This document shows, in pieces, positions 24,001 to 30,388 of a stretch of DNA of 30,388 bases (position 1 is its first letter; each line of letters opens with the position of its first letter). This DNA is from RGIG2041 sp045546315 (GTDB lineage Bacteria; Bacillota; Clostridia; UBA1381; UMGS1253). The notes under the pieces are model-generated. The model saw nothing but the letters and a program-made list of their open reading frames with translations. It was not told the origin of the DNA and ran no database searches. The stretch spans positions 1 through 30,388 of the forward strand of contig JAZQCN010000098.1 in assembly GCA_045546315.1 (NCBI GenBank), read 5' to 3'. The position numbers and the translations under genes are program-made.

Positions 24001-25726
24001 CGGCAAGAAAATCTATGTGCGCCTTGCAGCTGCACCGGAAAATGCACGCTTCTCTTTAATGGCGGTTGAGCCGCTGCCGCTTTCGCCGAATCCGGATTCG
24101 CAAAAGGGTGAATACCTGACAGCATATACCGGAGATAAAAAGCTGACCGTACACATAACAAATGTGAAAGAAATGACGCTTTCCGTTGAGTTTATCACCT
24201 TAAAAGACGGCGAGGGCATCCCGACAGATTTGCCTTCTGCCGTACCGATGGCACAGTGGAAGGCGGATGCTGATGCAGCTGCGCCGATTGTGCAAACGCT
24301 CGGTGGCTCTGTTGCTCTGCGCATCAATTCTGCAGCTGCCTTTGCAGGCGGTCAGCGCACATTTGTAGATGTAAACAATGACGCAGTTGTACCGTTTACC
24401 GAGAACGGCAGAACGCTTGTGCCGGTACGCTTTATTTCCGAAAACTTCGGCGCACAGGTCGATTGGAATGAGGTAGACCAGCTTGTTACCGTACGGTATA
24501 AAAACAAGACTATTCAGCTTCAGCTCGGTAATAACATTATGGATGTAAACGGCGAAAAGGTAACGCTCGATGTGCCGGCAAAGACATATAATGACAGAAC
24601 CTTGATTCCGCTTCGCGCTCTTGTGGAAGCGCTCGGCAAGTATGTGTTCTGGGATGACAGGGGTCTCATTATCATCAGCGATGCCGAGGCAACCTATGAT
24701 GAGGCTTCGCTTGCGGCATTGGATCGTATGCTGTCGCTACGCATTGTTGTGGGCGGAAAGGACTTAAAGGACTTCAACCCTGAAATTACGGATTATTATG
24801 TAGAGGTTCAGGATTTGAATGACCTGCCGGGTCTGAGTGTCTTAATGATTGGCGGCGATAAGGGCACACCTATACAGATATATGACGGCAACCCGGCAAA
24901 GGTGGTCACTGCCGATGCAACCTACAATATACACTATACCGTAAATCCGTTCCTCGGCTCGAAGTATGTGGCAAATACGATTACGGACTTCTCCGTTGTC
25001 GTAAGCGGGCAGATGCAGGCGCCGGAGACAGATCCGATTATTCCGGTGATGAATGTAGAATCCTCGATTGAGTGGGGCACATACCAGAGAAGCGGTTCGA
25101 TTGACGGTATCATCAATGAGGAAATCGCAAACCGCTGGACGGGTAACGGTGCACAGTGGATTTACTATGACCTCGGCAGTGTGCAGAATGTGCACTCGCT
25201 TGCACTGGCAACGACGAGCAGCCATAGCCGTGTGTTCTATTTAAGCATTGATGTTTCCAAGGATGGACTCAATTGGACAACGGTGAAGGCAAATGCGGTG
25301 ACCAATATGAGCCCGATGCCGACAATTTTCGAGCTCGGTGATGTGCAGGCGCGCTTCGTGCGACTCAATGCGGAAAAATCCAGTAACGGCTCGTATTCGA
25401 GTTATGCGGAGGTGCGCATCTACAAAAATCACGCCGATGAGCAGCTCGACTGGGCAAGCTGGAATGATCGCTTCGGTTTAAATGTTGCCGCAGGCAAGGC
25501 GGGCGATACGCTGCAGCTTTCAGTGGATGCAAAGAACACCTTCGGTGAAAATGTGGATTTAAGTCAGTATAAAGTGACTTATGAAAGCACAAAGCCGGAA
25601 ATTGCAGATGTGGATGCAAACGGCAAGGTAACCTTGAAGGCAAAGGGTGTGGCAACTGTGCTGATTAAAGCGGAAAGCTTTGGTATGATGACACAGAGCG
25701 CGACCTTGATTATCGGTGTGGAATAA
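21077..25726 (+). CDS. Secreted heparinase II/III-like polysaccharide lyase, first tandem paralog
   Basis: A 1549-residue secreted protein with the same design as the 6158 protein. A signal peptide (about 1-27, ending ATASIAA) is followed by two jelly-roll-like modules (about 33-215 and 250-418; YLDDVVF and YLDNCVI endings), the lyase region from HPRLLV (~452), QQHNQNMVSTASN (~609), EPMEYWNYGVGH (~661), GFFNYGDS (~719) and the beta-sandwich with FHQHYSLGTF (~825), which carry candidate catalytic His and Tyr residues. Then come a stalk module of the copper amine oxidase N-terminal-like type (1094-1201), a small beta domain (FNPEITDYYVEV, ~1210-1295), a discoidin-like domain (~1325-1450) and a bacterial Ig-like domain 2 module (~1466-1549). 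The start at 21077 follows AAGGGAGG; an upstream in-frame ATG at 21056 precedes that site and is rejected. Substrate unknown. Confidence 0.88.
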   Translation: MRNIKKAVCLLLAVAVLLPTIATASIAADAENVLFSYDFSEFSAGQQIPTSTKDATMFSGVHGNTSTSPAVIKAHDESGNMCAEYSNIGDSNSGPKLIRRTNFSRLTNLTVQCRAKGDKQLQLALYSDQVNHAIYNILLDAKVWKTFEYRFDIKNGTYDVYMEGKAVAEKQKLPDLGNPGAVEVRFGTGIAPGETMYLDDVVFSTTDDVKPEDIFLNTTNMSAGEAAKPAEVTDVKTAPPAISVPKDMNVLLLDTMDAHPGKLVLEQWSTVMGNGTYVNAVTAADNKLLAFTNTDTVTHGPRLEKILGANGITKVFAEMDYYRGSNVLNVEMLDANGKSARVFMIKNAAEAEKDGWNRLKVEFDIAGSRAISYVNGTQVAEASLDTLSGDTEGWIVRINCGLAQNEATYLDNCVIYTPDDLGDQMFSYDGSVNFEKVFPAAPTGMLEVMRTHPRLLVTDWDVIREKIANDFYCDRWYRDIKNQADAALKAAPTEYKVNVRGNINDSSHALKRRMMILAFAAAVENSEVYKNRLLEEIRYVRDNWPDWGEAIYIVYAHTLMSHAIAYDWCYDLFTEAERKEVLDVLMADGVARVVKGYEGRMSSGSVLKQQHNQNMVSTASNLFAAIAIADEYPQVADYIIEKCRGSIEYTLVEIGPDGSFSEPMEYWNYGVGHFFKYSAALDSAVKDGASVPEALDISDTPGLDKAADFPIYYQGPVGFFNYGDSTSNKSVSPIYFYLANKYNKPQYAWFELKQEDENAALRLKGKDAAMAIIYYDPSNVNAGDFALDKSYVSTEKYGVNGMSFRSSWEDDDVLFAAMQGGDNESFHQHYSLGTFIIEYAGERFLHQTGKHAASGTTYNFTQKGDHDSFYHIRTEGNNTLLINPDHTPGQKKVAMAVLEKFEEGKNTAYGILNMTQTHDDYASAKRGMMITDNRRKIIVQDEVVAKAPSEFYWFAHTDADVVIADDGKSALMEKNGKKIYVRLAAAPENARFSLMAVEPLPLSPNPDSQKGEYLTAYTGDKKLTVHITNVKEMTLSVEFITLKDGEGIPTDLPSAVPMAQWKADADAAAPIVQTLGGSVALRINSAAAFAGGQRTFVDVNNDAVVPFTENGRTLVPVRFISENFGAQVDWNEVDQLVTVRYKNKTIQLQLGNNIMDVNGEKVTLDVPAKTYNDRTLIPLRALVEALGKYVFWDDRGLIIISDAEATYDEASLAALDRMLSLRIVVGGKDLKDFNPEITDYYVEVQDLNDLPGLSVLMIGGDKGTPIQIYDGNPAKVVTADATYNIHYTVNPFLGSKYVANTITDFSVVVSGQMQAPETDPIIPVMNVESSIEWGTYQRSGSIDGIINEEIANRWTGNGAQWIYYDLGSVQNVHSLALATTSSHSRVFYLSIDVSKDGLNWTTVKANAVTNMSPMPTIFELGDVQARFVRLNAEKSSNGSYSSYAEVRIYKNHADEQLDWASWNDRFGLNVAAGKAGDTLQLSVDAKNTFGENVDLSQYKVTYESTKPEIADVDANGKVTLKAKGVATVLIKAESFGMMTQSATLIIGVE

Positions 25727-25728
25727 TG

Positions 25729-25765
25729 AATCAAAAGAGCGGTGCTTTGCACCGCTCTTTTGATT
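25729..25765 (+). terminator. Intrinsic terminator after the second lyase gene
   Basis: Perfect 17-bp arms (AATCAAAAGAGCGGTGC and its complement) flank a TTT loop two bases after the stop codon. The T-rich tract lies inside the right arm, so termination may rely on CTCTTTTGATTT. It makes the downstream paralog a separate transcription unit. Confidence 0.78.
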
Positions 25766-25790
25766 TCAAAAAGCAGCTTCCGGTCGTGCA

Positions 25791-25833
25791 AGAGGTTGAA
25801 ATCACCCCCCAAAGAGGTTAAAAAACTACATAT
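25791..25833 (+). promoter_or_regulatory. Direct-repeat boxes upstream of the third lyase gene
   Basis: AGAGGTTGAAATCAC (25791-25805) and AGAGGTTAAAAAACTAC (25813-25829) are repeated with a 22-bp offset, about two helical turns. The second box with its CATAT flank matches the right arm of the palindrome at 20886-20926. I could not fix a confident -35/-10 pair; TGTGATAAT near 25849-25857 is a possible extended -10. Confidence 0.55.
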
Positions 25834-25894
25834 ACAAGACAAAATTGATGTGATAATATTAAATCGAACAACATTAACGCCCGGAGGGATGAAT

Positions 25895-28800
25895 ATGAGA
25901 GTTTTAAACAAATTGTTGTGCATTGTGTTGGCAGTTGTGCTTGTTATTCCGACGCTTGGAACAATCGGACTTGCAGCGGAAGCGGAAACTATATTGTTTT
26001 CTTATGATTTTGATACATATGCTGCTGGGAAACCTATTGCAGCAGATGGAAGTAAAGCAGATGCGTTTTCGGCGGTACATGCCAATGTGGCGACTTCGTC
26101 TGCCGTCATTGCGGCTTATGATGACGGCGGCAACATTTGCGCAGAGTTTTCCAACAGCGGCGACAGCTTTGCCGGCCCGAGATTGATTCGCCGTACAAAT
26201 TTTTCGAAGCTGACAAACCTAACGGTGTCTTATCGGGCGAAGGGCGAAAGACAGCTGCAGTTTGTCCTGCATTCCGGCACAAGTCACTCTATTTATAATT
26301 CTACGCCGAAATTAGATGCGTGGACAGAAACGAAAATCGTGATGGATATCAAAAATGCTGTTTATGATGTGTATGTAAACGGAAAAGTTGTTTTAGAAAA
26401 GCAAGTGCTTCCGGAATTTGACAATGCAGGTGCGGTCGAGGTGCGCTTCGCCACGGGGCTGAATCCGGGGCAGACGGTTTATATTGATGATATTTTAATG
26501 ACAACGACAGACGAGGCGACGGCAGAAGAGATTTTCCTGACAACGGACAATGCAAATCCGCCCAAAATTCTGGAGCCGGAAGACATCACCGAGGTGCCGG
26601 AGGAATTTTTTATACCGAAAGATATGCATGTGCTTTTGCTCGACGATATGGAGGCGCATACGGGTGCGCTGTCTACAGAGCAATGGACATCCATAACGGG
26701 AAACAAAACTTATATAAATGCAGTAAATGCGGCGGGCAATCAGGTTGCGGCGTGGATGAACAGAGATACAGCAGCACATGGACCGCGTATGGAAAAAATG
26801 ATTGGTGTGCCGGATTTGAAAACGCTTTGGTTTTCGGTGGATTATTTAACCGGCAGTAAATTTTTAAATATTGAGCTTTTTGGTGAGGGAACACAGCAGG
26901 TCCGCCTTTTTGATATCAGCAAGGGTGCCAAAGCGGTTCGTGCATCCGGCTGGAATCGGCTGACAATTAAAATGGATGTTGCCGGCGGAAAGGCAACGGC
27001 GTATGTCAATGACAAGACGGTACAAGAAACGAATTTGAGCTCGATTACAAGCGATACAAGAAATTGGAGGCTTCGTATCGCCTGCACATTGCAGCCGAAT
27101 CAGGTAACCTATCTGGATAACTTCGCAATTTATACGCCGGACAGCCTGGATGGACAGATTTTCAGCTACGACGGTACCCTGCATATGGATAAGGTTATGC
27201 CGAGTGCGCCGACCGGTATGTTAGACATTATGCGCGCGCATCCGAGACTGATAATTACGGATTGGGACGAAATTCGGGAAAAAATCAATACAGACTTTTA
27301 TTGTGCGCGCTGGTACAAGGCGGTCAAAAAGAGTGCAGATATGGCATTGGAGGCTGAACCGACCGTGTACAAGGTCAATGTGCGCGGCAATATCAACGAT
27401 GCTTCGCATACCTTTAAGCGCCGCGTGATGATGCTTGCCTTTATCGCGGCGGTGGAGCAGAGCGATGTATATAAAAACAGACTGCTTGAAGAAATCCGTT
27501 ATGTGCGCGCCAACTGGCCGGATTGGGGCGAGGCGGTTTATATTGTTTATGCGCATGTTTTGATGGGGCATGCGGTTGCGTATGACTGGTGTTATGACCT
27601 TTTTACGGAAGAGGAGCGCAAAGAGGTACTTTCTGCGCTGATGGAGGATGGTATCCCGAGCGTGATTCGCGCTTATGAGGGGAGATTGACCTCCGGTGCG
27701 GTGCTTCGTGAGCAGCACAATCAGAATATGGTTGGTACGGCTTCCAACTTGTTTGCAGCGATTGCGATTGCAGACGAGCATCCGCTAATTGCAGATTACA
27801 TTATTGAAAAAAGCCGGGAAAGCATTGACTATACACTTGTGGAAATCGGTAAAGACGGCGCTTTCAGCGAACCAATAGAGTATTGGAACTACGGCGTTGG
27901 ACATCTGATGAAGTATATGATTGCACTCGATACCTCAATCAGGGACGGCGAAAGCGTGCCGCCTGCTTTGGATATTTCGAATACGCCGGGTATGGACATG
28001 GCGGCAGATTTTCCGATTTATTATCAGGGACCGGTGGGATTTTTTAACTATGGGGACTCTGTTTCGACGAAGGCATCCTCGCCGATGCTTTTGTACCTTG
28101 CAAATAAATATAACAAACCGCAGTATGCGTGGTATCATTTAAAGCTCGAAGATGAAGAACCTTCGTTGCGCCTGATTGGTAAGGAAGCCATTATGGCAAT
28201 TGCTTTCTATAATCCTGACAATATCAGCGCGGGAGATTTTCCGCTCGACAAGAGTTATCAAAGTACAGAAAAATATGGCGTAAACGGTATGAGTATGCGT
28301 TCCTCGTGGAACGATGATGATGTGCTCTTTGCGGCAATGCAGGGCGGGGATAATTCTTCCTTCCATCAGCATTATTCCTTGGGTACATTTATGCTGGAAT
28401 ATGCAGGCGAGCGTTTTATCCATCAAACAGGCAAGCATGCGGCAAGCGGTTCAACCTATAATTTCACCTCCGGAGGCAAAACAGAACAGTTTTATCATGT
28501 TCGCGCAGAGGGCAACAATACGCTACTCATCAATCCGGATGAAACGCCGGGGCAAAAAAAGACGGCTATGGCGACACTGGAAAAGTTTGAGGCAGGACAA
28601 AACACCTCTTACGGCATTTTGAATATGACAAGCGTACATGATGATTATGCAGATGCAAAACGCGGTATGATGATTACGGACAACCGCAGAAAAATCATTA
28701 TCCAGGATGAGGTCAAGGCGAAAAAGCCGTCGGAGTTTTACTGGTTTGCGCACACAGATGCGCAGGTTGCGATTGCAGATGACGGTAAGAGCGCCCTAAT

Positions 28801-30388
28801 GACCAAGAACGGTAAAAGGATTTATGTTCGCCTGGCGGCTGCGCCGGACAGCGCGCGCTTTTCCTTGATGGCGCTTGAGCCGCTGCCGCTTTCGCCGAAT
28901 CCGGACGCGCAAAAGGGGGAATACCTCCCCGGCTACAGCGGCGATAAAAAGCTGACTGTGCATGTAACGGATGTGCAGGAAATGACGCTTAGCGTTGAGT
29001 TTATCACCTTAAAAGACGGCGAAGGTGTTCCGATGAACTTGCCGGATGCCGTGCCGATGTCTGCGTGGAAGGCAGATAGTGAGGCAGATAAACCGCTTGT
29101 GCAAACGCTCGGTGGCTCCGTTGCACTGCGCATTGATTCTTCGGCGGCATTTGCAGGTGGCAAACGCACATATGTGGATACGAACAACTATGATGTTGTA
29201 CCGTTTACCGAAAACGGCAGAACACTTGTGCCGGTGCGCTTTATTTCCGAAAGCTTCGGCGCGCAGGTCGATTGGAACGAGGTAGAGCAGCTTGTGACAG
29301 TTCAGCATAAAAACAAAACAATTCAGCTAAAGCTCGGCGACGACATTATGGATGTAAACGGCGAAAAGATTACGCTCGATGTGCCGGCAAAAACCGTAAA
29401 CGCTCGAACTTTGATTCCGCTTCGTGCACTTGTGGAGGCGCTTGGTAAATATGTGTTCTGGGATGACCGAGGCTTAATTATCATCAGCGATGATGAAGCA
29501 AGCTATGAAGAAGATGCGATTGTAAGCGCACTGAATATGCTGTCGCAGCGCATTGTCGCAGGAGATACGGAAATCAAGGACTTCAATCCGGAAATCACGG
29601 ATTATTATGTAGAAGTGAAGGATGCAAACGCCCTGCCGCAGGTAAGCCTTGTGCAGACAGGCACACCGGCAGAAGCAGTTGTAACGCAGGGGAATCCTGC
29701 AACAATTGCCGTAAATGGCACGACATACAAGATTTATTTTGTACAAAATCCGTTCCTCGGCTCAAAGTATGTAGCCAATACGATTACGGAATTTTATGTT
29801 CGGACGGGTGGAGAAATGGATGCGCCGGAGACAGAACCGATTATTCCGGTAGCAGATGTTACATCCTCTGTTGAATGGGGAACATACCCGAAGGAAGGCT
29901 CTGTCGATGGTGTGATCAACGATCAGCCGAAAAATCGTTGGACCGGCTATGGTGCACAGTGGATTTGCTATGATTTTGGTAGTGTGCAAAGCATCCACTC
30001 GCTTGCCCTTGCAACGACGAACAGTCATAGCCGCGTGTTCTATTTAGACATCGAAGTATCTGCAGACGGTCTCAATTGGACAACGGTGAAGACGGATGCA
30101 GTAACGAATAAAAGCCCGATGCCGACAATTTTCGAGCTTGGTGATGTACAGGCGCGTTTCGTGCGACTCAATGCGAAAAAAGCCAGCGACAGCGCATATT
30201 CGAGTTATGCAGAGGTGCGTTTTTATAAAAACCACGCCGATGAACAACTCGACTGGGCAAGCTGGAACGACCGCTTTGGCTTAAATGTTGCCGCAGGCAA
30301 GGCAGGCGATACGCTGCAGCTTTCGGTTGTAGCAAAGAACACCTTCGGCAATGATGTGGATTTGAGTCAGTATAAGGTAACTTATGAG
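25895..30388 (+). CDS. Secreted heparinase II/III-like polysaccharide lyase, second tandem paralog (3' end cut by window)
   Basis: The frame runs without a stop from the ATG to the right edge (1498 codons seen). The start at 25895 is six bases after GGAGGG; an in-frame ATG at 25889 is too close to that site. The signal peptide (MRVLNKLLCIVLAVVLVIPTLGTIGLAAEA) and every later module match the upstream neighbour in order: two jelly-roll-like modules, HPRLIITDWD, REQHNQNMVGTASN, EPIEYWNYGVGH, GFFNYGDS, FHQHYSLGTFMLEY, the stalk module (VVPFTENGRTLVPVRF to VFWDDRGLIIISD), FNPEITDYYVEV, a discoidin-like domain and the start of the final Ig-like module. By alignment with the neighbour about 50 residues are missing. 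By eye most residues are shared with that protein, so the pair arose by tandem duplication. The function is taken to be the same uronic-acid polysaccharide lyase class; activity and substrate are inferred. Confidence 0.88.
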   Translation, partial: MRVLNKLLCIVLAVVLVIPTLGTIGLAAEAETILFSYDFDTYAAGKPIAADGSKADAFSAVHANVATSSAVIAAYDDGGNICAEFSNSGDSFAGPRLIRRTNFSKLTNLTVSYRAKGERQLQFVLHSGTSHSIYNSTPKLDAWTETKIVMDIKNAVYDVYVNGKVVLEKQVLPEFDNAGAVEVRFATGLNPGQTVYIDDILMTTTDEATAEEIFLTTDNANPPKILEPEDITEVPEEFFIPKDMHVLLLDDMEAHTGALSTEQWTSITGNKTYINAVNAAGNQVAAWMNRDTAAHGPRMEKMIGVPDLKTLWFSVDYLTGSKFLNIELFGEGTQQVRLFDISKGAKAVRASGWNRLTIKMDVAGGKATAYVNDKTVQETNLSSITSDTRNWRLRIACTLQPNQVTYLDNFAIYTPDSLDGQIFSYDGTLHMDKVMPSAPTGMLDIMRAHPRLIITDWDEIREKINTDFYCARWYKAVKKSADMALEAEPTVYKVNVRGNINDASHTFKRRVMMLAFIAAVEQSDVYKNRLLEEIRYVRANWPDWGEAVYIVYAHVLMGHAVAYDWCYDLFTEEERKEVLSALMEDGIPSVIRAYEGRLTSGAVLREQHNQNMVGTASNLFAAIAIADEHPLIADYIIEKSRESIDYTLVEIGKDGAFSEPIEYWNYGVGHLMKYMIALDTSIRDGESVPPALDISNTPGMDMAADFPIYYQGPVGFFNYGDSVSTKASSPMLLYLANKYNKPQYAWYHLKLEDEEPSLRLIGKEAIMAIAFYNPDNISAGDFPLDKSYQSTEKYGVNGMSMRSSWNDDDVLFAAMQGGDNSSFHQHYSLGTFMLEYAGERFIHQTGKHAASGSTYNFTSGGKTEQFYHVRAEGNNTLLINPDETPGQKKTAMATLEKFEAGQNTSYGILNMTSVHDDYADAKRGMMITDNRRKIIIQDEVKAKKPSEFYWFAHTDAQVAIADDGKSALMTKNGKRIYVRLAAAPDSARFSLMALEPLPLSPNPDAQKGEYLPGYSGDKKLTVHVTDVQEMTLSVEFITLKDGEGVPMNLPDAVPMSAWKADSEADKPLVQTLGGSVALRIDSSAAFAGGKRTYVDTNNYDVVPFTENGRTLVPVRFISESFGAQVDWNEVEQLVTVQHKNKTIQLKLGDDIMDVNGEKITLDVPAKTVNARTLIPLRALVEALGKYVFWDDRGLIIISDDEASYEEDAIVSALNMLSQRIVAGDTEIKDFNPEITDYYVEVKDANALPQVSLVQTGTPAEAVVTQGNPATIAVNGTTYKIYFVQNPFLGSKYVANTITEFYVRTGGEMDAPETEPIIPVADVTSSVEWGTYPKEGSVDGVINDQPKNRWTGYGAQWICYDFGSVQSIHSLALATTNSHSRVFYLDIEVSADGLNWTTVKTDAVTNKSPMPTIFELGDVQARFVRLNAKKASDSAYSSYAEVRFYKNHADEQLDWASWNDRFGLNVAAGKAGDTLQLSVVAKNTFGNDVDLSQYKVTYE

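Overview
The window looks like the chromosome of an anaerobic, glycan-degrading gut-type Clostridia (Bacillota; an Oscillospiraceae/Christensenellales-like organism is my guess). Reasons: the rny-ymdB gene pair, consensus sigma-A promoters with 17-bp spacers, strong AGGAGG-type ribosome binding sites, U-tract terminators, a glycine riboswitch controlling an AgcS symporter, and secreted multidomain lyases with 'copper amine oxidase N-terminal-like' stalk modules. I saw no rRNA, tRNA, CRISPR array, transposase or phage gene.

Layout. (1) Bases 2-5065: the 3' part of a giant modular surface or secreted protein. A separately promoted gene for a 39-residue acidic peptide follows (5265-5384). (2) Bases 5461-5877: three tandem ~144-bp hairpin repeats. 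(3) Bases 6158-10741: a secreted 1527-residue heparinase II/III-like polysaccharide lyase. Its bidirectional terminator is shared with a convergent cytoplasmic GH43/GH117-like beta-propeller enzyme (11720-10821). (4) An AgcS sodium:alanine/glycine symporter (13371-11845) behind a glycine riboswitch. (5) Divergently, rny (RNase Y, 13993-15564), then a second array of four hairpin repeats (15601-16165), then a probable operon of ymdB, a solute-binding lipoprotein and an acyl-ACP thioesterase (16357-18912). (6) On the minus strand, a MATE exporter followed by a DtxR-family metal-dependent repressor (20803-18952). (7) Two tandem paralogous secreted heparinase-like proteins (21077-25726, and 25895 to the window end, the second cut by the edge). 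An 18-bp-arm palindrome and related AGAGGTTAA boxes lie upstream of them.

The main theme is extracellular breakdown of uronic-acid-containing polysaccharide: three large secreted lyase-fold proteins, each with jelly-roll-like N-terminal modules, an (alpha/alpha) lyase core plus beta-sandwich, a stalk module, a discoidin-like domain and an Ig-like C-terminus, with a cytoplasmic GH43-like enzyme that could process imported oligosaccharide. The substrate cannot be read from the sequence.

The least explained feature is the ~144-bp repeat. Seven copies in two intergenic arrays each fold into a long imperfect hairpin. Paired bases change together between arrays, and the apical stem is exchanged between copies. 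The shared upstream boxes of the tandem lyases and the small peptide gene are the other points most worth checking.
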